A stretch of DNA of 64,000 nt from positions 4,401,501-4,465,500 of the forward strand of contig NZ_CP048810.1 in assembly GCF_013347965.1 (NCBI RefSeq), read 5' to 3'. The position numbers and the translations under genes are program-made. This DNA is from Pseudomonas bijieensis. GTDB taxonomy: Bacteria; Pseudomonadota; Gammaproteobacteria; Pseudomonadales; Pseudomonadaceae. The notes beneath the pieces are model-generated. The model was not told where the DNA came from and ran no database searches. It worked only from the letters and a program-made list of their open reading frames with translations. The first letter of the stretch is position 1. Every line of letters begins with the position of its first letter. Below are positions 48,088 through 58,591 of the stretch, piece after piece.

Positions 48088-48110
48088 GTTTTGTGCTGTT
48101 TTGAAGTGAG

Positions 48111-48204
48111 TTATCGCGAGCAGGCTCGCTCCCACATTTGATCTCCATGTTCACAAATCATGTGTTCACTGAAGTTCCACTGTGGGAGCGAGCCTGCTCG
48201 CGAT
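48111..48204. repeat. REP doublet (inverted pair)
   Basis: TTATCGCGAGCAGGCTCGCT faces GAGCGAGCCTGCTCGCGATG in the convergent gap between the GST gene and argH. Spacer ~45 bp. Confidence 0.85.
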
Positions 48205-48215
48205 GCTTTTGGCTT

Positions 48216-49610
<1,395 letters not shown>

Positions 49611-50072
49611 GAATTCGCTCGTGATCGGCTGTGGAGAAATTAGCGGTTAAAGGCTGCGGCGGATGATAGCAGGGTTGCCGGGACTGGCGCTGGCACTGGT
49701 CGGCAGGTTTTTCGATAGAACCCTGGGATCCAACAGGGGTTTGGCACAACGATATTTTTCGATTGAGCAATATCGTCGTGGCAACCGTCTACAGTGGACT
49801 GTAGGACTTTTGCTTTTCCATCCATGGCGCAGCGGGCGATAGATTAAGAAGGGGGGACTCATATTGGTCAGATCGACAGTTAACAATCCCTACGGCGACG
49901 CCGTGCGACAACGGGCCTCGGGCATCGGTCGTCAAGCGCTGGTAAAGATAGGCAACCGCCTCGCGGCACTTTTTGGCCCTCGAGCGAGTCTTAGCGTGGA
50001 TCGCGGTGACGGATGTCACTTCCCCTGTCTACGCTATCCTTGTGCGAGACTCACGCAGGAATCCAGCGCAAT
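49611..50072. other. argH–algR divergent gap
   Basis: 462 bp with no gene found. A dyad of 12-bp arms with one mismatch, CACAACGATATT (49745–49756) and AATATCGTCGTG (49769–49780), stands alone and is not followed by a T run, so it looks more like a protein site than a terminator. No fimS/algZ kinase gene lies here. Confidence 0.6.
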
Positions 50073-50819
50073 ATGAATGTCCTGATCGTTGATGACGAAC
50101 CACTGGCCCGCGAGCGCCTGAGCCGAATGGTTGGCGAGCTCGAGGGTTACAGTGTCCTGGAGCCGAGCGCCACCAATGGCGAAGAGGCATTGGCCCTTAT
50201 TGACAGCCACAAGCCGGATATCGTGCTGCTCGACATTCGCATGCCTGGCCTGGACGGCCTGCAGGTCGCGGCGAAGTTGTGCGAACGAGAGTCGCCGCCC
50301 GCCGTGGTGTTCTGTACCACCCGGGACGATTTTCCGCCCGAGGTGCTGCAAGCCGGTGCCGTGGGGTACCTGGTCAAGCCGGTGGCGTCCGAGGCGTTGC
50401 TCGAGGCCTTGCGCAAGGCCGAGCGGCCCAACCGCGTGCAACTGGCGGCGCTGACCCGTCCCGCCGCCGAAAGCGGCAGCGGCCCGCGCAGCCATATCAG
50501 TGCGCGCACCCGCAAAGGCATCGAGCTGATCCCGTTGAACCAGGTCGTCTACTTCATTGCCGACCATAAATACGTGACCTTGCGCCATGAGAGTGGCGAG
50601 GTGTTGCTGGATGAGCCACTCAAGGCCCTCGAAGACGAGTTCGGCGAGCGTTTCGTACGCATCCACCGCAACGCCCTCGTGGCCCGCGAGCGTATCGAGC
50701 GTTTGCAACGCACCCCCCTTGGGCACTTCCAGCTGTTCCTCAAGGGCCTCAATGGCGATGCGCTGATTGTCAGCCGGCGGCACGTGGCCGGGGTTCGCAA
50801 GATGATGCAGCAGCTTTAG
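50073..50819 (+). CDS. algR: LytTR response regulator AlgR
   Basis: 248 residues. N-terminal receiver with phospho-acceptor D54 (LLDIRMPGLDGL) and K103-area LVKPVA; C-terminal LytTR DNA-binding domain with GIELIPLNQVVYFIADHKYV and FVRIHRNALVAR. AlgR controls alginate, motility and other traits in Pseudomonas. The start at 50073 begins MNVLIVDDEP; 20 codons upstream were left out. In P. aeruginosa the kinase gene fimS/algZ precedes it; here it is absent. Confidence 0.95.
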   Translation: MNVLIVDDEPLARERLSRMVGELEGYSVLEPSATNGEEALALIDSHKPDIVLLDIRMPGLDGLQVAAKLCERESPPAVVFCTTRDDFPPEVLQAGAVGYLVKPVASEALLEALRKAERPNRVQLAALTRPAAESGSGPRSHISARTRKGIELIPLNQVVYFIADHKYVTLRHESGEVLLDEPLKALEDEFGERFVRIHRNALVARERIERLQRTPLGHFQLFLKGLNGDALIVSRRHVAGVRKMMQQL

Positions 50820-50956
50820 CGCGGCGGTCCAAGGCGTTCAACGCGTTTCATTTCCAGGATTTGGCGGCCAGGGAGGCCTTGGGGTCGTGATTCAAATCAA
50901 AGCGGTTTTGACTGAGCTGTTATTATCTGCCGTATCTTTTAAGTACGGATTGATCC

Positions 50957-51898
50957 ATGTCCCCTCGCGAGATCCGCATCGCCACCCGTAAAAGCGCCTT
51001 GGCCCTGTGGCAGGCCGAATACGTCAAAGCCCGCCTGGAAACGGCCCATCCCGGCCTGATCGTGACCCTGGTGCCCATGGTCAGTCGCGGTGACAAGCTG
51101 CTGGACTCGCCGCTGTCGAAGATCGGTGGCAAGGGCCTGTTCGTCAAAGAGCTGGAAACCGCGTTGCTGGACAACGAAGCCGACATCGCCGTGCACTCGA
51201 TGAAGGACGTGCCCATGGACTTCCCCGAAGGCCTGGGCCTGTTTTGCATCTGCGAACGGGAAGACCCCCGCGATGCGTTCGTCTCCAACACGTTTTCCAG
51301 CCTTGAAGCGCTGCCTGCCGGAAGTGTGGTCGGCACTTCCAGCCTGCGTCGCCAGGCACAGTTGCTGACTCGCCGTCCGGACCTGCAAATCCGTTTCCTG
51401 CGCGGTAACGTCAACACGCGCCTGGCCAAGCTCGATGCCGGTGAGTACGACGCGATCATCCTCGCCGCCGCCGGCCTGATTCGCCTGGGCTTTGAAGATC
51501 GCATCACCTCGGCCATCAGCGTCGATGACAGTCTGCCGGCCGGTGGACAAGGGGCGGTGGGCATTGAGTGCCGCAGCGCCGACAGCGAAATCCACGCCCT
51601 GCTGGCACCGCTGCACCATGCAGACACCGCCACGCGAGTGTTCGCCGAGCGCGCCCTCAACAAACATCTCAATGGCGGTTGCCAGGTGCCGATCGCCTGT
51701 TACGCCGTGCTGGAAGGCGAACAAGTCTGGTTGCGCGGCCTGGTAGGAGATCCCAACGGTGGCCGGCTGCTCAGCGCCGAAGCCCGGGCGCCGCGCCACG
51801 ATGCCGAGGCGTTGGGCGTGCGGGTGGCGCAAGACCTGCTGGGCCAGGGCGCAGGCGACATCCTCAAGGCGGTCTACGGCGAGGCCGGCCACACGTGA
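50957..51898 (+). CDS. hemC: Porphobilinogen deaminase (hydroxymethylbilane synthase)
   Basis: 313 residues. The cofactor cysteine is in [18 protein letters not shown] and the N-terminus reads [20 protein letters not shown]. It joins four porphobilinogens to hydroxymethylbilane. First gene of hemC-hemD-hemX-hemY; its TGA overlaps the GTG of hemD (GTGA). Confidence 0.96.
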   Translation: MSPREIRIATRKSALALWQAEYVKARLETAHPGLIVTLVPMVSRGDKLLDSPLSKIGGKGLFVKELETALLDNEADIAVHSMKDVPMDFPEGLGLFCICEREDPRDAFVSNTFSSLEALPAGSVVGTSSLRRQAQLLTRRPDLQIRFLRGNVNTRLAKLDAGEYDAIILAAAGLIRLGFEDRITSAISVDDSLPAGGQGAVGIECRSADSEIHALLAPLHHADTATRVFAERALNKHLNGGCQVPIACYAVLEGEQVWLRGLVGDPNGGRLLSAEARAPRHDAEALGVRVAQDLLGQGAGDILKAVYGEAGHT

Positions 51899-53811
51899 CG
51901 GGCTGGCGGCTGCTGCTCACCCGGCCAGCGGACGAGTCGTCGGCGCTGGCGGCTGTCCTGGCCGAAGCGGGAGTCTACAGCAGCAGCCTGCCCTTGCTGG
52001 ATATCGAGCCGGTCCCGCTGTCCGAGGCCGGGCGAGCGATACTCCAGGCGCTGGACCAATACTGTGCCGTGATCGTGGTCAGCAAACCTGCCGCACGCCT
52101 GTGCGTCGAGCTGCTGCGCCAGTACTGGCCCCAGCCTCCAGACCAACCATGGTTCAGTGTGGGCGCCGCCACCGGACAGATCCTCATCGATGCCGGCCTC
52201 ACGGTTTTTTATCCCGATAACGGCGACGACAGCGAAGCCTTGCTGGAGCACTTGGTCTTGCGCCAGGCTATTGCGCGGCCTGAACCCAAGGTTTTGATTG
52301 TGCGGGGCGAAGGCGGGCGTGGCTTGCTGGCAGAGCGTTTGCGCGAGCAAGGTGCTAGTGTCGATTATCTGGAGTTGTACCGCCGCCACTTGCCCAATTA
52401 CGGCGAAGGGGCGTTGCCGGCGAAAGTTGAAGCGGAACGCTTGAACGCACTGGTGGTCAGCAGTGGGCAGGGCTTCGAGCATCTGCAGCGGCTGGCCGGC
52501 GATGCGTGGCCGGCCCTGGCGCGGTTACCGTTGTTTGTTCCAAGCCCAAGGGTTGCCGAGATGGCGCGTGCCGCCGGGGCCCGAACAGTTGTGGATTGCC
52601 GTGGCGCCAATGCCGCGGCTTTGCTGGCGGCGCTACGGGAACACTCCGTGCCGTTTTCTAATGCAAAGGATGGATACGTGAGCGAAACAGCCTTGCCAAA
52701 AGAAGATCTAGACCAGCCAGCGATCGATGCGCCGGTTGAAACTCCGCCCCCGATGGCGCCGCGGCGCGGCAACGGGCTGGCCATTGTTGCCTTGCTGCTC
52801 GGGGCCGCCGGCGTAGCCGTAGGCGGTTGGGGCGTGTGGCAGGTGCGTCACCTGCAAACCAATAACCAGCAGCAGTCCGCCCAGGTCCAGGCGCTGAACG
52901 ATCAGGCCCAGACCCTCAAGCTCAACGAGCAACGCTTGAGCGAGCGTCTGGCGCAATTGCCCCCGGCCGAAGAGCTGGAGGAGCGGCGGCGCCTGGTGGC
53001 CCAGTTGCAAGGTGACCAGCAGCGCCTGAACCAGCGCCTGGAAACCGTGCTCGGTGCCAGCCGCAAGGATTGGCGCCTGGCCGAGGCCGAGCACCTGTTG
53101 CGCCTGGCCAGCCTGCGTCTTTCGGCCCTGCAAGACATCAACAGTGCCCAGGCGCTGGTCCAGGGTGCTGACGAAATCCTGCGCGAGCAGAACGACCCCG
53201 GTTCGTTCGCCGCCCGCGAGCAACTGGCCAAGACCCTCGCCGCGTTGCGCAGTACCGAACAACCGGATCGCACCGGCCTGTTCCTGCAACTGGGTGCTCT
53301 GCGCGACCAGGTGCTGCAACTGACCGAGCTGGCCCCCGAGTACAAGGACCGTGGTGAATCCCTGCTGGGCCTGACCGCCGATGGCGATGGCGCCAGTCGT
53401 TGGGCGCAGTGGTGGGACCAGATCTCGCGCTATATCCGTATCGACTTCAACGCGGATGAGAATGTTCGTCCGCTGCTGGCCGGGCAAAGCCTTGTGCAAG
53501 TGCGCCTGGCCTTGAGCCTGGCGCTGGAGCAGGCACAATGGGCCGCCCTCAATGGTCAGGCGCCGGTATACACCCAGGCGCTGACCGAGGCACGGGACGT
53601 GTTGAAGAACAACTTCAACCAGGACAACCCGCAAAGCAAAATCATGCTTGAACGCGTAGGTGAACTGTCCAAGCAACCGGTGACGGTGGTCACCCCGGAC
53701 CTGACAGGCACGCTGAGCAGCGTCCAGGCTTACCTCGAGCGTCGCAACCTCAATGCCCAGGAATCGGTCAAGCCGCTGCCCGCGCCTGGCGCGCAGGAGG
53801 CCACGCCATGA
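51895..53811 (+). CDS. hemD: Uroporphyrinogen-III synthase HemD, read in frame into HemX
   Basis: The HemD part is ~255 residues from a GTG at 51895 ([13 protein letters not shown], then [14 protein letters not shown] and a C-terminal [16 protein letters not shown]). It cyclises hydroxymethylbilane to uroporphyrinogen III. In other pseudomonads hemD ends before hemX. Here HSVPFS continues as NAKDGY into hemX without a stop, giving one 638-codon frame. A TAA does occur in another frame at 52659–52661, so one base lost or gained would explain it. HemD–HemX fusions are known in some betaproteobacteria. Whether this is a true fusion or a base error cannot be decided from sequence. Confidence 0.8.
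   Translation: MTGWRLLLTRPADESSALAAVLAEAGVYSSSLPLLDIEPVPLSEAGRAILQALDQYCAVIVVSKPAARLCVELLRQYWPQPPDQPWFSVGAATGQILIDAGLTVFYPDNGDDSEALLEHLVLRQAIARPEPKVLIVRGEGGRGLLAERLREQGASVDYLELYRRHLPNYGEGALPAKVEAERLNALVVSSGQGFEHLQRLAGDAWPALARLPLFVPSPRVAEMARAAGARTVVDCRGANAAALLAALREHSVPFSNAKDGYVSETALPKEDLDQPAIDAPVETPPPMAPRRGNGLAIVALLLGAAGVAVGGWGVWQVRHLQTNNQQQSAQVQALNDQAQTLKLNEQRLSERLAQLPPAEELEERRRLVAQLQGDQQRLNQRLETVLGASRKDWRLAEAEHLLRLASLRLSALQDINSAQALVQGADEILREQNDPGSFAAREQLAKTLAALRSTEQPDRTGLFLQLGALRDQVLQLTELAPEYKDRGESLLGLTADGDGASRWAQWWDQISRYIRIDFNADENVRPLLAGQSLVQVRLALSLALEQAQWAALNGQAPVYTQALTEARDVLKNNFNQDNPQSKIMLERVGELSKQPVTVVTPDLTGTLSSVQAYLERRNLNAQESVKPLPAPGAQEATP
52678..53811 (+). CDS. hemX: HemX membrane protein (internal start)
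   Basis: 377 residues from a GTG at 52678 with AAGGA about 8 bp upstream, the expected separate start of hemX. Order: proline-rich cytoplasmic segment, one membrane helix ([20 protein letters not shown], about residues 37–56), then a long coiled coil and helical periplasmic domain. It was once called uroporphyrinogen methyltransferase, but no catalytic motif is present; its role in haem synthesis is unknown. The last codons overlap hemY by 4 bp. Confidence 0.82.
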   Translation: MSETALPKEDLDQPAIDAPVETPPPMAPRRGNGLAIVALLLGAAGVAVGGWGVWQVRHLQTNNQQQSAQVQALNDQAQTLKLNEQRLSERLAQLPPAEELEERRRLVAQLQGDQQRLNQRLETVLGASRKDWRLAEAEHLLRLASLRLSALQDINSAQALVQGADEILREQNDPGSFAAREQLAKTLAALRSTEQPDRTGLFLQLGALRDQVLQLTELAPEYKDRGESLLGLTADGDGASRWAQWWDQISRYIRIDFNADENVRPLLAGQSLVQVRLALSLALEQAQWAALNGQAPVYTQALTEARDVLKNNFNQDNPQSKIMLERVGELSKQPVTVVTPDLTGTLSSVQAYLERRNLNAQESVKPLPAPGAQEATP

Positions 53812-55061
53812 AGCGTCTCTACGTGATTCTGTTCGTGGTCATCGCTGCCGCTGCTTTGCTGGGCGTGGCGATTGCCGAGCATTCGGGTTACGTGCTGGTG
53901 GCGTACAAGAACTTCCGTTATGAAGCGGGCCTGTGGGTCACCCTGGCCTTGGTGGCAGTGCTCTGGCTGGTGTGGCGAGGCCTGAGGGCGTTGATCGGCC
54001 TGGTGACCACGTCCAGTGGCGTGGTCAACCCGTGGTCGCGGCGCAACCGCAGCCGGCGGGTGCAAGTGGCGATCGAGCACGGTCAGTTGGATCTGGCCGA
54101 AGGTCGCTGGGCCAGTGCTCAGCGACACCTGCATCGCGCCGCCGAAGCCGAGCGCCAGCCGCTGCTGTATTACCTCGGTGCCGCCCGCGCGGCCAACGAA
54201 CAAGGTCTTTACGAACAGAGCGACAGTTTGCTGGAGCGCGCCCTGGAGCGTCAGCCCCAGGCGGAACTGGCCATTGCCCTGACGCACGCGCAACTGCAGA
54301 CCGATCGCGGTGACACGGACGGCGCCTTGAGCACACTGCAGGCCATGCACGAGCGCCATCCCCATAACGTCCAGGCCCTGCGCCAACTGCAACGCCTGCA
54401 TCAGCAGCGCGGCGATTGGTCGGCGGTGATCCGGCTGTTACCGGAGTTGCGCAAGGACAAGGTCCTGCCGCCGGCTGAATTGGCTGAACTGGAACGTCGC
54501 GCCTGGGGCGAAAACCTCACCCTGGCAGCCCACCGCGAGGAGGACGGCAGCGTCGGTTTGCAGTCGCTCAATCGCGCCTGGCAACAACTGACCTCGGCCC
54601 AGCGCCAGGAGCCGGCGCTGGTGCTGGCCTATGCCGAGCAACTGCGCCAGTTGGGCGCGCAGGTCGAGGCCGAAGAGGTGCTGCGAGGTGCGCTCAAGCG
54701 TCACTATGACAGCCATCTGGCGCGCCTGTACGGGTTGGTTCGTGGCAGTGATCCGAGCCGCCAGTTGCAAGCGGCCGAAGGTTGGCTCAAGGACCATCCG
54801 GCCGATCCAAGCCTGCTGCTGACCCTGGGGCGCCTATGCCTGCAAAACAGCTTGTGGGGCAAGGCGCGGGATTACCTGGAAAACAGTTTGCGCGTCCAAC
54901 GTAATCCCGAAGCCTGTGCCGAACTGGCGCGGTTACTGGCGCAACTGGGGGACGCCGAGCGCAGCAATCAGTTGTTCCAGGAGGGGCTGGGGCTGTTGGA
55001 TGAGCGTCTGTTGGCCGCACCGTTGCCGGTTCCGATCCCGGCTAAGGTCATGTCCACTTGA
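53808..55061 (+). CDS. hemY: Haem biosynthesis-associated TPR protein HemY
   Basis: 417 residues. Two N-terminal membrane helices (about 4–22 and 42–64) are followed by TPR-like repeats (SQRHLHRAAEAE, QADNLLERALERQP style) to the end. This is the gammaproteobacterial HemY, a membrane TPR protein of the hem operon, not the protoporphyrinogen oxidase of Bacillus. Role unknown. It starts inside the hemX stop (ATGA). Confidence 0.9.
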   Translation: MKRLYVILFVVIAAAALLGVAIAEHSGYVLVAYKNFRYEAGLWVTLALVAVLWLVWRGLRALIGLVTTSSGVVNPWSRRNRSRRVQVAIEHGQLDLAEGRWASAQRHLHRAAEAERQPLLYYLGAARAANEQGLYEQSDSLLERALERQPQAELAIALTHAQLQTDRGDTDGALSTLQAMHERHPHNVQALRQLQRLHQQRGDWSAVIRLLPELRKDKVLPPAELAELERRAWGENLTLAAHREEDGSVGLQSLNRAWQQLTSAQRQEPALVLAYAEQLRQLGAQVEAEEVLRGALKRHYDSHLARLYGLVRGSDPSRQLQAAEGWLKDHPADPSLLLTLGRLCLQNSLWGKARDYLENSLRVQRNPEACAELARLLAQLGDAERSNQLFQEGLGLLDERLLAAPLPVPIPAKVMST

Positions 55062-55363
55062 GATGAGACATTGCGGTGCCCCCATGGTTGGAAGCAAAGC
55101 CTGCTCGCGAAACCGGTGCCTCGGTTTCTGAAAGACTGTGTCGTCTTCATCGCGGGCAAGCCTTGCTCCCACAGGTGATATCTGTTTGTTTCTGGGGCTT
55201 TGGCCATGCCTTCAGCAAAGTCCTACAGCTGGGTGCGCTGAATCCTCTTCGACCTGTCGGGAATTCCCTACATCCCTGGTGAAGTGTCTGCGCGGGCCTG
55301 CCTTGAAAGGCCCGAGGGCTTTCCTCTACCGTAACTACTTGTCTCTTCTGTTACGGAACCGCC
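55062..55363. other. hemY–dsbB gap
   Basis: 302 bp without a gene. The REP doublet 55088–55174 takes up a third of it. Near 55291–55320 GGGCCTGCC...GGCCCGAGGGC forms a weak hairpin that might serve as a terminator. The dsbB promoter was not found. Confidence 0.5.
55088..55174. repeat. REP doublet (inverted pair, one degenerate arm)
   Basis: The left arm GGAAGCAAAGCCTGCTCGCGA is degenerate, the right arm TCGCGGGCAAGCCTTGCTCC is standard. It lies after hemY. Confidence 0.75.
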
Positions 55364-55906
55364 ATGTCTTTGGCCAGCTCACGCTTCTTGTTTCTCATGG
55401 CTTCCATCGCCGCGGCCCTGGCTTTGGGCATCGCCACTTATCTGGAGTATTCGGTCGGCCTGATGCCTTGCAGTCTGTGTGTCTTGCAGCGGTTGTGCCT
55501 GATGCTGTTCCTGGCGAACAACCTCGTGGCATGCGTACACGGTCCAGGGCAACGAGGCAGTCTCCTGTATGGGGCGGCGGGGTTGGTTTTTGTGGTGGGG
55601 GGGATGACCCTGGCATGGCGCCAGGTTCTGATACAGAGCCGTTCGTTCGAACCGTTGCCCGACTGTATTGCCCAGCTCAAGCCGACGGATTCCTGGTGGT
55701 GCGCGTTGCACCGCGTCCTTGATGGCGCTGTCGATTGCGCCCATATCACCTGGACGCTGTTTGACCTGAGCATCCCCGAATGGAGCCTGTTGTTTTTCCT
55801 CGCGGTATCCAGCGCGATGACCTATCTGCTGCTGCGCCTTGTCTGGAGTGCTCTGGTACGACCGCTTCGCGGCGATACGTCGCAGTTGGTCCGGGCCCTG
55901 GATTAA
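55364..55906 (+). CDS. Disulphide bond formation protein B (DsbB/DsbH)
   Basis: 180 residues with four membrane helices. The redox pair C36–C39 (MPCSLCVLQR) faces the periplasm at the end of TM1, and further periplasmic cysteines are C101, C113 and C125. DsbB-type proteins reoxidise DsbA and pass electrons to quinone. P. aeruginosa has a second DsbB homologue, DsbH, in this same place. One more loop cysteine (C113) than the usual pair is present. Confidence 0.88.
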   Translation: MSLASSRFLFLMASIAAALALGIATYLEYSVGLMPCSLCVLQRLCLMLFLANNLVACVHGPGQRGSLLYGAAGLVFVVGGMTLAWRQVLIQSRSFEPLPDCIAQLKPTDSWWCALHRVLDGAVDCAHITWTLFDLSIPEWSLLFFLAVSSAMTYLLLRLVWSALVRPLRGDTSQLVRALD

Positions 55907-56080
55907 ACACTTGTATGAACTTTATCTCCTGCGTACCTTGAAGCCATTGTCGTGCGGGCATAATCTGGCCCGCACGTGTTAGTGGAATTGTGCCGCTCGA
56001 TCATGTTGTGTCTGGCTTGTCCCTGATCATCAGGCGTGCACAGGCTGCGAGTGGCATGACTCACAAGGGAAGAAATCACC

Positions 56081-56539
56081 ATGCTCGAAAGTTGTCAGAA
56101 TGCGCAGGAACGCTGGGGTGGAGTGCATCTGCTGATCGATCGCTGGTTGCAGGAGCGCCACGAATTGGTTCGGGCCTATGATGCCCTCGGCGATAAGCCT
56201 GAAGCGCTGAGCGAAAGCCGCAAACCCTTGCAGGAGTTCTGCGGTGTGCTGGTCGACTATGTGTCTGCCGGTCATTTCGAGATCTACGAACAACTGACGG
56301 GCGAGGCCAAGGCTTTCAACGACAAGCGTGGCCTGGAGCTCGCCGAGCAGATCTACCCGCGCATCGATGTCATCACCGAAAAGCTGCTGGCGTTCAACGA
56401 CCTGTGCGATGAAGGCAAGTGCGTCGCGGAAAAATTCAAGGAACTGGGCGGCTTGCTGCACGAACGTTTCGAGTTGGAAGACTGCCTGATCGAAGTGCTG
56501 CACAACGCCCACAAGGAAGAAGCTGCGGTCCAGGCCTGA
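56081..56539 (+). CDS. algQ: Anti-sigma-70 factor AlgQ/Rsd
   Basis: 152 residues, all-helical, with [22 protein letters not shown] at the start and [16 protein letters not shown] in the middle. AlgQ (Rsd) binds the housekeeping sigma factor and influences alginate and siderophore gene expression in Pseudomonas. The order dsbB–algQ–FKBP–algP is the P. aeruginosa order. A terminator follows. Confidence 0.93.
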   Translation: MLESCQNAQERWGGVHLLIDRWLQERHELVRAYDALGDKPEALSESRKPLQEFCGVLVDYVSAGHFEIYEQLTGEAKAFNDKRGLELAEQIYPRIDVITEKLLAFNDLCDEGKCVAEKFKELGGLLHERFELEDCLIEVLHNAHKEEAAVQA

Positions 56540-56557
56540 GAGGGTTTCGCGGTCATG

Positions 56558-56587
56558 AAAAAACGGTGCGCATTGCGCACCGTTTTT
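56558..56587 (+). terminator. Bidirectional terminator between algQ and the FKBP gene
   Basis: AAAAACGGTGCGCA pairs with TGCGCACCGTTTTT; A run on one side and T run on the other suit both convergent genes. Confidence 0.93.
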
Positions 56588-56600
56588 CGTTGGGCCAGGG

Positions 56601-57266
56601 TCAGATGGTCGCGCCCAGCAACTCGATTTCAAACACCAGTGGCGTGAACGGCGGGATCACATCTCCTGCCCCTTCGGCGCCATAGGCCAAGGACGAAGGG
56701 ATCACCAAGCGCCATTTCGCACCTACCGGCATTTGCGGCAGTGCAGTGCGCCAGCCGTCAATCACGCTGTCGAGGTTGAACCACTGCGCCTGGCGGTTGG
56801 AGTCGAATACGGTGCCGTCCGGCAATCGACCGGTGTAAAGCACCTGGACTTTGCCGTGAGGGCCGGCCTTCGCGCCGTGGCCTGGCTTGATTTCGGTCAA
56901 CAGAATGCCGTCGGCGAGTTGCTGGACACCGGGTCGGTTCTTTTCTTCGTTGAGAAATTTCTGCTCCGTTTTCAGCGCGGCTTCAATCTGCGGCGTGGTC
57001 GATGGTGCATTCAATTGCGCCTGGTGCTCGGCCAGGATCTGTTCGATGCGTTCATCTTCCAGGGCCAGCGGCTTGCCCAGGTAGGCCTGTTGCAAACCCT
57101 CGACCAAGGCTTTGATCTGCAGGTCCGGCACGTCCTGGCGCAGGCGTTCACCGAGGCTGGCGCCCAGGCTATAAGCCAGATCGTGAGCATCGTTTGCGCT
57201 GGTTTTTTCAACGGCCTGGACCGTGGAGCAAACCATGCACAGGAATAAAAACAGGTGACGCGACAT
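56601..57266 (-). CDS. FKBP-type peptidyl-prolyl isomerase, periplasmic
   Basis: 221 residues. Signal peptide (HLFLFLCMVCSTVQA), an N-terminal dimerisation domain (AHDLAYSLGASLGERL) and a C-terminal FKBP domain with VQVLYTGRLPDGTVFDSN and IPSSLAYGAEGAG. Layout as in FkpA/Mip: a periplasmic folding helper. The start at 57266 has GGAG upstream; 42 extra codons in frame lack homology. It is divergent from algP, as in P. aeruginosa. Confidence 0.9.
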   Translation of the reverse strand: MSRHLFLFLCMVCSTVQAVEKTSANDAHDLAYSLGASLGERLRQDVPDLQIKALVEGLQQAYLGKPLALEDERIEQILAEHQAQLNAPSTTPQIEAALKTEQKFLNEEKNRPGVQQLADGILLTEIKPGHGAKAGPHGKVQVLYTGRLPDGTVFDSNRQAQWFNLDSVIDGWRTALPQMPVGAKWRLVIPSSLAYGAEGAGDVIPPFTPLVFEIELLGATI

Positions 57267-57457
57267 GTGTGCTCTCCGGCCTCGAATCGAGGAATTATGC
57301 CAGTGCCGATCTCTATAAAGTTGGATTGCCTGGACGCTGACGCAGAAGATTTTTCGTCTCTTGCAACGCAACGTCTTATGTAGTGTCAACATGCCCTAGC
57401 GGCGGTTGTAGCAGAGGTCTAGTATGAGCCGCACTTACGTCAGTCAGGAGGTAAACC

Positions 57458-58591
57458 ATGTCGGCCACCAAGAAGCCTGTAAACACTCCGTTGCACTTGC
57501 TCCAACAACTCTCGGGCAGCTTGCTCGAACATTTGGAAAATGCCTGCTCCCAAGCTCTGGCTGATGCTGAGAAACTGCTCGCCAAGCTGGAAAAACAACG
57601 CGGCAAAGCGCAGGAAAAACTGCACAAGTCGCGCACCAAACTGCAAGACGCAGCCACCGCTGGCAAGGCCAAGGCGCAAGCCAAGGCCAAAGATGTCGTG
57701 AAAGAACTTGAAGACCTGCTTGATGCCTTGAAGGATCGTCAGTCCGAAACCCGTGCCTACATTCTGCAACTCAAACGCGATGCCCAGGAAAGCCTGAAAC
57801 TGGCCCAGGGTGTCGGTCGTGTGCAAGAAGCCGCAGGCAAGGCGCTGACACTTCGTGCTGCCAAGCCTGCCGCTGTATCGGCCAAGAAGCCGGTGGCTAA
57901 ACCCGTTGCGGCAAAAGCACCGGCCAAAGTCGCTGCCAAGCCTGCCGCCAAGGCACCGGCCAAAGCTGCCAGCAAGCCTGCCGCCAAACCCGTCGCTGCC
58001 AGTGCTGCAAAACCTGCGGCCAAAAAACCAGTCGTCAAGGCGGCTGCCAAGCCTGCCGCAAAAACCGCGGCCGCTAAACCTGCTGCCGCCAAGCCCGCTG
58101 TAAAAGCTGCTGCTAAACCTGCTGCTAAACCTGCTGCTAAACCTGCGGCAAAAGCTGTAGCCAAACCTGTCGCTAAAACCGCCGCCGCCAAACCTGCCGC
58201 CGCCAAGCCAGCTGCCAAGCCTGCGGCAACCAAAACGGCTGCTGCCAAGCCTGCTGCGAAAACGGCTGCCAAGCCAGTCGCTGCCAAAGCCCCCGCCAAA
58301 GTGGCGGCCAAACCCGCGGCCAAACCGGCTGCTGCTAAAGCGCCTGCCAAACCAGCTGCCGCGAAGCCGACCGCTGCCAAACCTGCCGCCAAACCAGCGG
58401 CCAAACCAGCGGCGAAACCTGCCGTGAAAAAACCAGCCGCTGCAAAACCCTCGACTGCACCAGCAGCCAAGCCAGCGACGCCGGCTCCGACTGCGGCACC
58501 TGCTCCAACCGCCAGCACTCCGGCCGCGGCGCCCAGCCCATCCGCCGCCGTTGCGCCGAGCACCAGCAGCACCCCGACCAGCGCTTCCTAA
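57458..58591 (+). CDS. algP: Histone H1-like protein AlgP with lysine/alanine/proline repeats
   Basis: 377 residues. Residues ~1–135 are helical and charged (PLHLLQQLSGSLLEHLENAC region). From ~140 to ~345 the protein is made of AAKPAAK-type units, and the tail is PA/TA/SA-rich. This is AlgP (AlgR3), a DNA-binding protein with a C-terminus like eukaryotic histone H1 that affects alginate genes in P. aeruginosa. The repeats are highly alike at DNA level too, so the number of units probably varies. It overlaps the convergent TIGR02444 gene by 4 bp. Confidence 0.9.
   Translation: MSATKKPVNTPLHLLQQLSGSLLEHLENACSQALADAEKLLAKLEKQRGKAQEKLHKSRTKLQDAATAGKAKAQAKAKDVVKELEDLLDALKDRQSETRAYILQLKRDAQESLKLAQGVGRVQEAAGKALTLRAAKPAAVSAKKPVAKPVAAKAPAKVAAKPAAKAPAKAASKPAAKPVAASAAKPAAKKPVVKAAAKPAAKTAAAKPAAAKPAVKAAAKPAAKPAAKPAAKAVAKPVAKTAAAKPAAAKPAAKPAATKTAAAKPAAKTAAKPVAAKAPAKVAAKPAAKPAAAKAPAKPAAAKPTAAKPAAKPAAKPAAKPAVKKPAAAKPSTAPAAKPATPAPTAAPAPTASTPAAAPSPSAAVAPSTSSTPTSAS
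57890..58450 (+). repeat. KPAAK-coding repeat tract in algP
   Basis: About 560 bp built from variants of AAACCTGCCGCCAAG, with a stretch of near-identical tandem units at ~58100–58150 (GCTGCTAAACCT three times). All units are multiples of three, so gain or loss keeps the frame. The reverse strand reads as a long false ORF of G/L/A. Confidence 0.85.

Noticed and set aside
50908..50926. Sigma-70 promoter for hemC (TTGACT and TATTAT)
   Set aside because: The two hexamers are only 7 bp apart, so they cannot form one promoter.
57890..58450. CRISPR-like tandem repeat
   Set aside because: Units are contiguous, in frame and code for AlgP; there are no unique spacers.
57757..58572. 271-codon frame of G/L/A repeats opposite algP
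   Set aside because: It is the reverse reading of the KPAAK tract and has no independent start signal.
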